Part shown: positions 51,749 to 60,344 of the stretch, piece after piece
How positions within the stretch are numbered: position 1 is the first letter of the stretch
How the letters are laid out: each line of letters opens with the position of its first letter
NCBI RefSeq assembly: GCF_002752675.1
Contig: NZ_CP024608.1
Location: forward strand, 6,200,001 to 6,264,000
Source of the DNA: Massilia violaceinigra
GTDB lineage: Bacteria > Pseudomonadota > Gammaproteobacteria > Burkholderiales > Burkholderiaceae_D
Direction of reading: 5' to 3'
DNA: 64,000 nt
Made by a program: the position numbers and the translations under genes
Notes under the pieces: generated by a model
Databases searched by the model: none
What the model saw: the letters and a program-made list of their open reading frames with translations, nothing else
What the model was told of the DNA's origin: nothing

Positions 51749-54445
51749 TCATGCGACGCTGACGGCCAGCGGCCCGCCCAGCACGCCATAGCCGTCGTTG
51801 TGCAGCAGCCAGACGCTGTAGGTGCCTGGGGTCAGGCTGCTGCTGTCAAACGTGACGGTGGCCCCGGCCTGCGCCGTGTACTGCCAGATGGCCGAGCTGC
51901 CCGCCCCCGGCGAGGTGCCGGCGCGGTAGACGCCGACCCAGTTTTTGGCGGCCACGCGGCTGGCCGGCATCGCCAAGGTGAACACGAGTGGCGCGCCGCG
52001 CTTGACCGCCGGCGTGCTGGTGGCAAACTGCGTCACGCTCACGGTCACCGCCTCGCCCAGGGCCGTGTAGCCGCCCTGGTGGAAATACCAGACGGCGTAG
52101 TCGCCCACCGCCAGCGCCGCCGTGCTGAAGGTGTGGGTGCCGTTCGCCGCCGGCACGTAGGCCCATTGCAGCGCGCCCTGCCCGGCGGCGCCCGGCTTGG
52201 CGCTGGCGGGAAACAGGCCGACCCAGTTTTTCGGATCGAGCTTGCCCGCCGGCGCGGCGTAGGTCACGCTCAGGCTGGCGCCACGCTGCAGCACCGATGC
52301 GCTGGCCGTCAGCACCACGCGGCGCCGGTTGGCGCCGATCGCCGGATCGGTACGGCCCGGCGCTCCGGTCTCCACGTGGCCCGCGACGCGGCGCAGGAAG
52401 CGCGGATCGGCATCGCAGCCGATGCTGTAGTCGTACCAGCCGAAGCTGCCCGCCAGCAGGCATTGCACCGCTTGCTGCTGGCCGGCCGCCACGGTGTAAG
52501 TGGTAGCGGCAGCGCCGTAGGCGTTGTCCAGCATGGTGAAGGTGCAGGCCGCCGTAGCGCCCGCGTTCGACAGCAGCAATTGCACGTTGCCCCCGGCCAG
52601 GTCGTAGTTGACCTGCACTTCCGGGCGCGCACCGGTCGCCGCCAGGTTGCCGGCCAGCTCGCGCAGAAAACCGTTCGGGCCGGTCACGCTCAGGTGATAC
52701 TGGCCGCCGGTCCAGTTCCACACTTCCCGGTCGATGCGCTTGCCCGCTTCGACCGTGTAGTACCACGGCCCGTCGGTGCGCACGCTGGAATACACGATGA
52801 AGGCGGCGCCGGCCTTGCCGCTGTTGTGCAGCGACAGTTCGAGCTGCTTGCCGGGATTGACCGCCGCGTGCGCGCTCAGCACATACGGCAGCGCGCAGGC
52901 ATGACGCGTGCGCGTGACCGTCTTGCACGGTTCCTGCAAAGGCAAGGTTTGCTGCGCCGGCGGCGTTGGATACGGCTTGCCGGACACCAGCTGGTACTGG
53001 GTCGACTTCGGTACGCTGGCCGGCCAGGCGCTGTTGGGCGACTTGAAATCGAAGGCCGACGTCAGGTCGCCGCACACCACGCGCCGCCACGGCGAGATAT
53101 TTTCCAAGGTAACGCTGGCGCGGTTCTTTTTCAGGCCGAGCGTGAGCCATTCTTCCAGGAAGCGCAGCTTGGAGGTGTGATCGAACACCTGCGAGCACAC
53201 GCGCCCGCCCTTGCTCCATGGTGAAATGACCAGCATCGGCACGCGCGGCCCCAACCCGACCGGCACGCCGGCCAGGTTTTCATCGGCCCCGATCTCGGCC
53301 AGCGTGGTGCGGCCCATGGCCGGGTCGAGCGGCGGGATGTTGGGCGGCACATGGTCGAAGAAGCCGTCGTTCTCGTCGTAGGTGAGCAGGAAAACCGTCT
53401 TCGACCACACCGCCGGATTGGCCACCAGCGCGGCCAGCAGGCGCGCCGTCAGGTTTTCGCCGGCGTTCGGCGAATTGGGCGAGTGCTCGGTGTAGTCGTT
53501 GGGCGCGACGATCCACGACACCTTGGGCAGGCGGTTGTCGCGCACGTCGTTGGCAAAGTCGGCGACCAGCCAGTCGCCCTTGGTGCCGCGCGAGTTGGCC
53601 TCGGTCGAGCCGGGCGCCAGCACCCTCCCCTTGCGCGCCAGCGGGCTGTCGGGCGCGAGCCGGCTGCCGTCCGGATTGACGCGGAACTGGCGGAAGTAGG
53701 CCAGGTAATTGTCGCCGTAGTTATCCCATTCCTGGTAGACCTTCCAGCTGACGTCGTTCGCTTCGAGGATCTCGGCATAGGTGCGCCAGGTCGGCGCGCT
53801 GGCGGTGACGGCGGGCGACAGATTGTCGTACTTGGGATCGTTGTTGTAGTAGCCCGCGCCGCTGATGTTGTACAGGCCGCCCAGGGCGCCCATGCGCCCG
53901 CGGCTGGTGCCCGACAGCGAATAGAAGCGGTTCGGATCGGTGGGGCCGAAAATCGAACAGTGATAAGCGTCGCAGATGCTGAAGGCGTCCGCCAGCGCGT
54001 AGTAGAACGGCAGGTCGCCGCGGTCGAAGTAGCCCATGCACTGGGGCGATTTTTTCTTCACCCAGGCGTCCCAGCCCTGCCAGCTCGCCTGCGAGCCCTT
54101 CCACGAATGATCGGTGCCGAGCGAGAGCGCGCTGGTGTTTTTGGCGTCGAAGTGAAACGGCAGCACATGGCCGCCGGCGGCATCGGGCTGGTACCAGACC
54201 GGCCTGCCGCCGGGGAGCGTGATCGCGCGCGGATCGTCGAAGCCGCGCACGCCGGGAAAGCTGCCGAAATAGTGGTCGAAGGAGCGGTTTTCCTGCATGA
54301 AGATGACCACGTGCTCGACGTCGGCGATGGTGCCGGTGACGTTATTGGCCGGCACGGCGAGCGCGTCGCGGATCAGGTCGGGGAACAGGGTACTGGCGGC
54401 GCCGGCCGAAGCCAGGCTGAGAAAGGTGCGTCTGCTGGTGGACAT
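51749..54445 (-). CDS. Tat-exported phospholipase C with C-terminal tandem repeats
   Basis: An 898-residue enzyme of the PlcH/PlcN (acid phosphatase-like) family. The Tat signal is MSTSRRTFLSLASAGAA. The catalytic domain opens with VVIFMQENRSFDHYFGSFPG and contains CDAYHCSIFGPTDPNRFYSL, YDENDGFFDHVPPN and HTSKLRFLEEWL, which bind metal and phosphate. Two family C-terminal domains (about 530-700) follow. The last 190 residues add two similar units of about 90 residues (WVGLFPASAKPG... and WVGVYRAGTSPG...), giving more length than the usual 700-730. It cleaves phosphatidylcholine or sphingomyelin. A minus-strand Pho box precedes it. Confidence 0.9.
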   Translation of the reverse strand: MSTSRRTFLSLASAGAASTLFPDLIRDALAVPANNVTGTIADVEHVVIFMQENRSFDHYFGSFPGVRGFDDPRAITLPGGRPVWYQPDAAGGHVLPFHFDAKNTSALSLGTDHSWKGSQASWQGWDAWVKKKSPQCMGYFDRGDLPFYYALADAFSICDAYHCSIFGPTDPNRFYSLSGTSRGRMGALGGLYNISGAGYYNNDPKYDNLSPAVTASAPTWRTYAEILEANDVSWKVYQEWDNYGDNYLAYFRQFRVNPDGSRLAPDSPLARKGRVLAPGSTEANSRGTKGDWLVADFANDVRDNRLPKVSWIVAPNDYTEHSPNSPNAGENLTARLLAALVANPAVWSKTVFLLTYDENDGFFDHVPPNIPPLDPAMGRTTLAEIGADENLAGVPVGLGPRVPMLVISPWSKGGRVCSQVFDHTSKLRFLEEWLTLGLKKNRASVTLENISPWRRVVCGDLTSAFDFKSPNSAWPASVPKSTQYQLVSGKPYPTPPAQQTLPLQEPCKTVTRTRHACALPYVLSAHAAVNPGKQLELSLHNSGKAGAAFIVYSSVRTDGPWYYTVEAGKRIDREVWNWTGGQYHLSVTGPNGFLRELAGNLAATGARPEVQVNYDLAGGNVQLLLSNAGATAACTFTMLDNAYGAAATTYTVAAGQQQAVQCLLAGSFGWYDYSIGCDADPRFLRRVAGHVETGAPGRTDPAIGANRRRVVLTASASVLQRGASLSVTYAAPAGKLDPKNWVGLFPASAKPGAAGQGALQWAYVPAANGTHTFSTAALAVGDYAVWYFHQGGYTALGEAVTVSVTQFATSTPAVKRGAPLVFTLAMPASRVAAKNWVGVYRAGTSPGAGSSAIWQYTAQAGATVTFDSSSLTPGTYSVWLLHNDGYGVLGGPLAVSVA

Positions 54446-54477
54446 CGGTGCTCCTTGAGTGCGCTGGAAAGTTGTCG

Positions 54478-54511
54478 ATCATATATGTTGAATATGACCG
54501 TACCATGTCAG
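54478..54511 (-). promoter_or_regulatory. Pho box and -10 for the phospholipase C gene
   Basis: On the minus strand CTGACAT-GGTA-CGGTCAT (54511 to 54494) matches the PhoB direct repeat CTGTCAT-n4-CTGTCAT at 12 of 14 positions. Ten nt later comes TATGAT (54483 to 54478) as the -10. The phospholipase ATG follows 32 nt downstream. Confidence 0.75.
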
Positions 54512-54530
54512 TGCGGCGCCGCCGCCCGCC

Positions 54531-54564
54531 GTGTCATCGGCTTGTCATGCCGTCCGGCTATATT
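54531..54564 (+). promoter_or_regulatory. Pho box and -10 for the PAP2 phosphatase gene
   Basis: GTGTCAT-CGGC-TTGTCAT (54531-54548) matches the CTGTCAT-n4-CTGTCAT PhoB repeat at 12 of 14 positions, with 11-nt periodicity. Ten nt later is TATATT (54559-54564) as the -10, the usual PhoB-activated layout with no -35. The predicted start of transcription is near 54571. Confidence 0.78.
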
Positions 54565-54596
54565 CCCGGCTTCCTTGCCACCGGACCGACCACACC

Positions 54597-56546
54597 ATGC
54601 TCAACAACGCCGCGCAGCGCCGCCTTCCCCTCGTCATCGCCATCGGCGCCGCACTAGCGCTGGCCGCCTGCGGCAGCGACGATCCGGCCGATCCGCCGCT
54701 GCATATTCCGGCGCCGCCGGCCGACCAGGGCGCACCCGACAGCGTGCCCGTGCCCGCCGCCGTCGCCTTTGTCGACACGGCCGCCACCAACCAGCGCGGC
54801 GACGCCCGCTACGCCACCATCGCCACCAACGCCGGCGTGCGCGTGCTGGCCGGCTTCAAGGAAATCTGGCAGCCGCTGAGCGAGACGGTCGACGCGGGCG
54901 CGGCCGCGCCGGCCGTGGACGGCTTTGCGGCGGTGGCGGCCTCCGGCTGGAGCGGCGTGCCGAACGACGGCACGCCCGACGGCAGCGTGCGCAACCAGGC
55001 CATCCACAACGCCAATATAGAGTACGTGGTGCAGGCAACCAGAAACCGCACGCCGGCCCAGGCGCTGGCCGCCTACATGGACGACCGCCGCGGCAAGGGC
55101 TACAGCATGACCGAAGGCCTCGGCCCCCTCACCGGCGCCTGGCGCGAAGCGGCCCGGCAGACGACCACCATCAACGGCGTGCCGGCGGATGCCATCACGG
55201 TGCTGTACAACGATGCGGGCAACAACCGCGGCGTGGGCGGCAGCGCCAATGCCGCCTTCGGCGGCGTGGTCGACCTGATCGGCGCGATGGGCAACAACGG
55301 CTCCACCGAACCGGCCAAGCGCTTCTACAAATACGCCCGCCCGTACCGCTGGAGCGCCAGCGTGGTGGTGCTGCCGGCGCTGGAGCCGGCCAAGAGCAAG
55401 ACGCCGACCACCGACGGCGGCTTTACCAGCGGCCACTCGGCCGAAGCCATGCGCGACGCCCTCGGGATGGCTTACGTTTTGCCCGAGCGTTACCAGGAAA
55501 TCCTCAGCCGCGCGCTGGAAATGGGCGAAACGCGCATCTGGGCCGGCATGCATTCGCCGCTCGACGTGCTCAGCGGAAGGGTGCAGGCGCAAGCCGTGGC
55601 CGCCGCCAACCTGCTCGATCCGGCCAACGCCGCCAGCAAGAGCGCCGCCTACACCCAGGCTCACACGACCCTGATGACTCTGACCGGCACGACGGCCGAG
55701 ACCTTGCGCGCCCTGGCCCAGTCGGGCACGCCGGCCGGCGACCGCTTCGCCGACCATGCCGTCAACAAGGCCAACTACCTGCGCCGCCTGACCTACGGCT
55801 TTCCGCAAATCGCCGCCGGCAATGTACCGGCGGCGGTGCCGAAAGGCGCCGAAGTGCTGCTGGAGACGCGATTGCCCTACCTCAGCGCGGCCCAGCGCCG
55901 GGCGGTACTGAAAACCACGGCGCTCGCGTCGGGCTACCCGGTGATGGACGATCCCGAGGGCTGGGGCCGCTTAAACCTGTTCAATGCGGCCGACGGTTAC
56001 GGCGTCCTGAGCGGCAACGTGGTACTGGTGATGGATGCGGCCAGGGGTGGCTTCCACGCGAGCGACAGCTGGCGCAACGATATTACCGGCAGCGGCAAGC
56101 TGGTCAAGCAAGGCAGCGGCGCCCTGGCGCTCACCGGCAACAACAGCTGGAGCGGCGGCACCCAACTCGAAGCGGGCGCGCTGGAAGCCCGGTCGGGCAC
56201 GGCCTTCGGTACTGGGGACGTGTATGTGAGCGGCGGCACGCTGATCGCCAGCGCGGCGGCGCCGGTCGCGCTGCGCGGACAGTACACCCAGCTGGCGGGA
56301 GCCAACTTGCAGCTGACGCTGGCCAGCGGCGCCTACAGCGCCTTGACGGTGGGCGGCACGGCCACCATCGGCGGCGGCACCCTGCGCGTGACGTTTCAGA
56401 ACGGCTACAAGCCGGCCGCCGGCACGGTGCTGACGGTGATGAGCGCGGCCAGCCTGAAAGGGAAGTTCGACACCATCACGGTCGATGGCATGACGGTCAC
56501 GCCAAGCTATACCGACCGCGCCCTCAACCTGCGCGTGGGTGGGTGA
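54597..56546 (+). CDS. Lipoprotein PAP2-type acid phosphatase with autotransporter-type repeats
   Basis: A 649-residue lipoprotein (lipobox LALAACGS, Cys near 23). The phosphatase part has the vanadium-haloperoxidase/PAP2 motifs KTPTTDGGFTSGHSAEA (about 266-282) and SRALEMGETRIWAGMHSPLD (about 303-322). From about 490 come autotransporter-associated beta-strand repeats (GSGALALTGNNSWSGGTQLE) that end without a beta-barrel. It should hydrolyse phosphomonoesters outside the cytoplasm. Its own Pho box lies upstream, back to back with that of phospholipase C, so the pair probably releases and then cleaves phosphoryl headgroups under phosphate starvation. Confidence 0.85.
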   Translation: MLNNAAQRRLPLVIAIGAALALAACGSDDPADPPLHIPAPPADQGAPDSVPVPAAVAFVDTAATNQRGDARYATIATNAGVRVLAGFKEIWQPLSETVDAGAAAPAVDGFAAVAASGWSGVPNDGTPDGSVRNQAIHNANIEYVVQATRNRTPAQALAAYMDDRRGKGYSMTEGLGPLTGAWREAARQTTTINGVPADAITVLYNDAGNNRGVGGSANAAFGGVVDLIGAMGNNGSTEPAKRFYKYARPYRWSASVVVLPALEPAKSKTPTTDGGFTSGHSAEAMRDALGMAYVLPERYQEILSRALEMGETRIWAGMHSPLDVLSGRVQAQAVAAANLLDPANAASKSAAYTQAHTTLMTLTGTTAETLRALAQSGTPAGDRFADHAVNKANYLRRLTYGFPQIAAGNVPAAVPKGAEVLLETRLPYLSAAQRRAVLKTTALASGYPVMDDPEGWGRLNLFNAADGYGVLSGNVVLVMDAARGGFHASDSWRNDITGSGKLVKQGSGALALTGNNSWSGGTQLEAGALEARSGTAFGTGDVYVSGGTLIASAAAPVALRGQYTQLAGANLQLTLASGAYSALTVGGTATIGGGTLRVTFQNGYKPAAGTVLTVMSAASLKGKFDTITVDGMTVTPSYTDRALNLRVGG

Positions 56547-57177
56547 GACGCGATAAGTTCCGTCCACTCAGCAACCAGACAGGAACCGCAGCGTGAATGC
56601 CACTGTGCACACGCTGTTAAGCGACAGCGAACGTTTTGGCGAGAAAAACGACGCGCCCTGCCGTTGGCGGGCAGGACGTCGGCGAGTCGCCATGCGCGTC
56701 ATGCCCGCCCGACGGCGAAACGAACCGCCGTCGCCCCCTTGAAAGTGCCCGTGTTGAAGGCTCTTTTCGAAAGGGGCAGTCTTTCAGACTATCGAATAGA
56801 CGCGATTTTTACGGCCATTTGCGCAAGGTTTTCCATGGTTATTTCCGCACACTTCTTTGCGCACAACGCCGAGCCCTCAACTGCGGGCAACTGCTTGAGC
56901 TTGCACGTGAGATCTCGACCATTCGAAATAGTGCACGCTCCCCCCTACAGCTTGGTTTGGCCCCACACCACAAAGTCGAGTTAGCGGCGGAAGTAAGCTC
57001 ATACGACAAAAATATTTTGAACTTTACTTTAACGCGTGGCGTCTATAACCACGTTGATATTCTTGTAGTGCGTGCCTCAAGAGCTAGCTCTCAGCTTGTC
57101 TGCAGATGTGCGCCATGCGACACCAATCACACCTCTAACGCTGCTCATCCAATGGGCTGGCTATATAGGAGATTCAT
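56547..57177. other. Intergenic region ahead of the bacteriocin-type cluster
   Basis: No convincing gene. Composition shifts from GC-rich to clearly more AT-rich towards 57000, where the export cluster begins. The overlapping short frames have no recognisable domain. The strong AGGAGA at 57167 belongs to the next gene. Confidence 0.5.
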
Positions 57178-58446
57178 TTGGATCTTGTGCCGATACGGGT
57201 TGAAGTAATCGAGGCCCGCCGTAGCCGCAAAGCTGGCGCGATCGTGTTGGCCCGCCCCGTGCCAATGAAGGTCGCTGCCGCGTGCGGGGCCGCAGTCGTG
57301 CTTGCGCTAGGGCTGCTTCTCACATTCGGCGAATACAGCAGCAAAGTCCGGGTGTCTGGCCAGTTGGTCTATGCCGGCGGCGCCATCAAGGCGGTCACCC
57401 CACAATTTGGACGCATCGTCGCGCGCCACGTCCAGGAGGGCCAGGTGGTCAGGCCAGGGCAGGTGCTGTTCGATCTGTCAGCCGAGCGAATTGGGGGGAC
57501 TGGTTCGATCGATGCGCGCATCGGCGCCTCACTCTCCCTGCGCCGGGAGCAGATCGCCAAGCATCGCGACGCCACGCTCCAGCAACTGGCGTTGCGCGGC
57601 AGTGCCCTCGCCGATCAGCAGCGACTGCTGCGGGCCGAACTAACAACGCATCTTGGCGCGATCACCATCGGTGACGAACTGGTCAAGAGCGCCCAGACTT
57701 CATACGACCGACAACAGACCCTTGCTCAACAGGGCTTTGTGTCGCCGGCCACACTTGCGCAGTACAAGAACGCCCTGAATGTCGAGCTGGCCAAACGCAA
57801 TGCGCTCAAGGTCAACCTCGGCAACGCACGCGGCACCTTGCTTCAAGTGCGAAATGAAGCAGACTCACTCGCCGGACGTGAAAAAATCGCTATCACCGAA
57901 GCCGAACAAAGTCTCGCCGCAATCGAGCAAGAGGCGGCGGAGCACGAAGGACGAAGCACACTACGGGTCACGGCACCCTCCGCAGGTGCTATTACAGCAT
58001 TGGGCTACGACGTAGGGCAGTCGGTGCAACCGGGGGCGGTACTAGCCACCATTCTCCCGACGGATAGCGTGCTTGAGGCAACGCTGCTCATACCTTCACA
58101 AGCAAAATCGTCTATCGCCGTGGGCCAGCTGGTCCAAATGCGCATAGATGCCTTCCCGTATCAGAAGTACGGTTTGGTGACAGGCACAATTAAGCAGGTT
58201 GAGCTTAACCCTATTAATGACAGCGCCAGGACGCCAGATACCCCAAACATCCGCGATATTCCGATGTATCGGGCAACTGTCGCCTTGGCGACCAACTCGC
58301 TAATGATGTACGGCAAACCCAAGCCCTTTGAGCCGGGCCTGACATTAGAGGCGGACATATTCAATGATCGTCGTACATTGATCGAGTGGATTGTTGACCC
58401 TCTCATTAGTGCGGCAAAGGACCGTATGCCACTCGAACGGAAATGA
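57178..58446 (+). CDS. HlyD/CvaA-type membrane-fusion protein
   Basis: A 422-residue periplasmic adaptor. One N-terminal membrane helix (KVAAACGAAVVLALGLLLTF) is followed by a lipoyl half (GRIVARHVQEGQVVRPGQVL), a long coiled-coil hairpin (about 105-240), the second lipoyl half (VTAPSAGAITALGYDVGQSV) and a beta-barrel domain. It links an inner-membrane ABC exporter to an outer-membrane channel such as TolC. The start is a TTG at 57178, 5 nt after AGGAGA. With the C39 exporter and double-glycine protein downstream, the CvaA role in microcin export is clear. No outer-membrane channel gene is in the cluster. Confidence 0.88.
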   Translation: MDLVPIRVEVIEARRSRKAGAIVLARPVPMKVAAACGAAVVLALGLLLTFGEYSSKVRVSGQLVYAGGAIKAVTPQFGRIVARHVQEGQVVRPGQVLFDLSAERIGGTGSIDARIGASLSLRREQIAKHRDATLQQLALRGSALADQQRLLRAELTTHLGAITIGDELVKSAQTSYDRQQTLAQQGFVSPATLAQYKNALNVELAKRNALKVNLGNARGTLLQVRNEADSLAGREKIAITEAEQSLAAIEQEAAEHEGRSTLRVTAPSAGAITALGYDVGQSVQPGAVLATILPTDSVLEATLLIPSQAKSSIAVGQLVQMRIDAFPYQKYGLVTGTIKQVELNPINDSARTPDTPNIRDIPMYRATVALATNSLMMYGKPKPFEPGLTLEADIFNDRRTLIEWIVDPLISAAKDRMPLERK

Positions 58447-58545
58447 AAGAAAAGAAGTGCTGACACTTGGCGCCGCGCTATGACCAACGCCAAATCTTAT
58501 CGTGCATGCGCGGAGTACGATAAAAATCATCTGATGGAGAATGTC

Positions 58546-59193
58546 ATGGAAGTGCTGGATAAACATTTGTTAAGCCAACTCGTTGGCGGACTGGAAGTTG
58601 ACGGCGGTGGTGGTGGCACCGATAGCGGCGGGTGGGGCACCCCGGGCTCGATTGCGGGCCTCCCTGCTGGCGCAGTGGAATACGACCTTTTCGCAGTCGG
58701 TATTCAAGGCATTCAAGATGCCGTCGTAAAGATTCAAGGCGTCACCCCGATTCTCGAAAACCCACTTCCTGAAATCGATCCAATCCGGCCCGGCGATAAC
58801 GTATGGGAAGGTCCAATCACCGGGGTTTGGGTCGAGCCCGTGATTACCACGTTCGAGACTAGGCTAGAAACGGGCATCGCAGGAATGACCGGCGCGGTTG
58901 CCGGCGTAGCTGCGACCACATTCCTTACTGCCGCCATTCAAGGGGCGGGATACGGCTCCCTCCTCGGCCCACTAGGCACTTTAGTCGGGGGCGCTATCGG
59001 TGTTGGCGTTGGGATCGGCGCCCTCTATTTGATGGAGCGGCATCACCAAGGCCATTTCACGGAGAAGATTGATCAGACCTATATCGACAAAGATGGCGTG
59101 AGGCACATGAAACCGGTGACGACGCCTGGCGACGATAGCCCTTTATGTTACGTTGGACCTGCTGGGGGAAAAGTAATGCAAATGATGGCGTAA
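58546..59193 (+). CDS. Double-glycine-leader glycine-zipper protein, candidate bacteriocin
   Basis: A 215-residue protein. The ATG at 58546 has GGAGA upstream and gives a 15-residue leader, MEVLDKHLLSQLVGG, which matches the double-glycine leaders cut by C39 peptidases. The mature chain opens LEVDGGGGGTDSGGWG and holds a long glycine-zipper hydrophobic region (GIAGMTGAVAGVAATTFLTA, GTLVGGAIGVGVGIGALYLM), suited to inserting in membranes, then a soluble tail with DKDGVRHMKP. Known class II bacteriocins are shorter (30-90 residues), so this is a large microcin-like effector or a secreted membrane-active protein. The C39 exporter is two genes downstream. Confidence 0.75.
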   Translation: MEVLDKHLLSQLVGGLEVDGGGGGTDSGGWGTPGSIAGLPAGAVEYDLFAVGIQGIQDAVVKIQGVTPILENPLPEIDPIRPGDNVWEGPITGVWVEPVITTFETRLETGIAGMTGAVAGVAATTFLTAAIQGAGYGSLLGPLGTLVGGAIGVGVGIGALYLMERHHQGHFTEKIDQTYIDKDGVRHMKPVTTPGDDSPLCYVGPAGGKVMQMMA

Positions 59194-59248
59194 TGCGCTA
59201 AACCGACGTGGCCGCGAGAACTTTCCGGCCACATTTTAGGAGTTCGAT

Positions 59249-59797
59249 ATGTCGATTTCTCAAGATATCCCCGCCCGTCTTAAATCAAAGACCAACCCGC
59301 GTTTTACAATCTCCGCTACAAAACGTGTACACCAAATTTGGCGGTATCTGTGGCCGTTTCAATCCCTGACGCAGTTAAAAGGGTTCGCCGTTTTATGTGC
59401 ACTCGGCGCATTGTTCGGTTCACTATTGATTTATCTGTGGACTGATGTAGCCCATCTGGAAATTCTCATTCCTACATATTTTTGCATGTTCCTAGTGATA
59501 GGCCCCTACCGGGATTTGCCCGCTAAAATGAACATTTTCACCCGAGATGCCGCCCGCGGGTTTTTACCGGAACTTCATCAGGTGATGTTGAAGATAGGCT
59601 ATGAGATGGGCCCTTCTTCTGCAAAGCTTGACTGTGTTTGTTTTCAAATGGGATGGGGCTCGCGGGTCAAATGGCTATACGGAATGCCGCAAGTTGTCGA
59701 GGTATGCAAAATCGGCGAAAAGACGATTGAGGTGCGTGGCCCTGTACGCAGTCTTAATACGGTACATATGTTCCTTCGCTGGAAGTTAGGGGAATGA
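59249..59797 (+). CDS. Small membrane protein, candidate immunity protein
   Basis: A 182-residue protein with two hydrophobic helices (FAVLCALGALFGSLLIYLW and ILIPTYFCMFLVIGPY) and a soluble C-terminal domain of about 85 residues (ELHQVMLKIGYEMGPSSAKL). The ribosome-binding site TTTTAGGAG is good. It is encoded between the double-glycine protein and the exporter, the usual place for an immunity gene, and its stop is one base before the exporter GTG. I recognise no family, and immunity is an inference from location and topology. Confidence 0.65.
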   Translation: MSISQDIPARLKSKTNPRFTISATKRVHQIWRYLWPFQSLTQLKGFAVLCALGALFGSLLIYLWTDVAHLEILIPTYFCMFLVIGPYRDLPAKMNIFTRDAARGFLPELHQVMLKIGYEMGPSSAKLDCVCFQMGWGSRVKWLYGMPQVVEVCKIGEKTIEVRGPVRSLNTVHMFLRWKLGE

Positions 59798-59798
59798 C

Positions 59799-60344
59799 GT
59801 GGCTACGGCACCATTCTTTCGCGGCGGACGCCTTCCGCTAATTCTTCAGACGGAGGTGGCCGAATGCGGCCTCGCATGTCTGGCCATGGTCGCCTCCTAC
59901 CTCGGCTTGCGGACCGATCTGGCAGCTCTGCGCGCGCGCTTCTCTATATCACTCAACGGGATCAGTATGCTTAGCTTGGTGGAGTACGCTGATCGCCTGC
60001 GTCTGTCCAGCCGGCCAGTATTGTTGACCCTGGAAGAGTTGCCTCATTTACGGACCCCGGCCATCCTGCACTGGGGCGAAAACCATTTTGTCGTGTTAAG
60101 TCGAGCCACGGCCAAGGAAGTGCTGATTCACGACCCTGCGGTCGGCTTGCGCCGCTTGTCCTACGAGGAAACCAGCCGCAAATTCACCGGCAGCGCCCTG
60201 GAATTGGCCCCCACGACAGATTTCGCTCCCTCCGATGAGCGGCGCAAAATATCCGTCAAGGCGTTGATGGGCAAGCTTGATGGCTGGTGGCAGTCGGTCA
60301 GTCTGCTGTTTGTCATGGCGCTAGCCCGGATATTTCGTGAGTAG
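59799..60344 (+). pseudogene. 5' part of the C39-peptidase ABC exporter, cut by an IS
   Basis: The GTG at 59799 (after AGGGGAATGAC) starts a CvaB/RaxB-like exporter. Residues 1-140 are the C39 peptidase: the Cys in VAECGLACLAMVASYLGL, the His in GENHFVVLS and the Asp in IHDPAVG. It removes the double-glycine leader during export. After residue 175 the frame enters the IS and stops at 60344. The genuine part ends at 60324 in the CTAG duplication. Joined to 61899-63514 it gives 713 residues, the normal length. As it stands, only the peptidase domain is made. Confidence 0.88.

Noticed and set aside
53351..56596. A 1081-codon plus-strand frame across the phospholipase C and phosphatase genes.
   Set aside because: It runs antisense through the phospholipase gene and out of frame through the phosphatase gene, and would erase the divergent Pho-box promoters.
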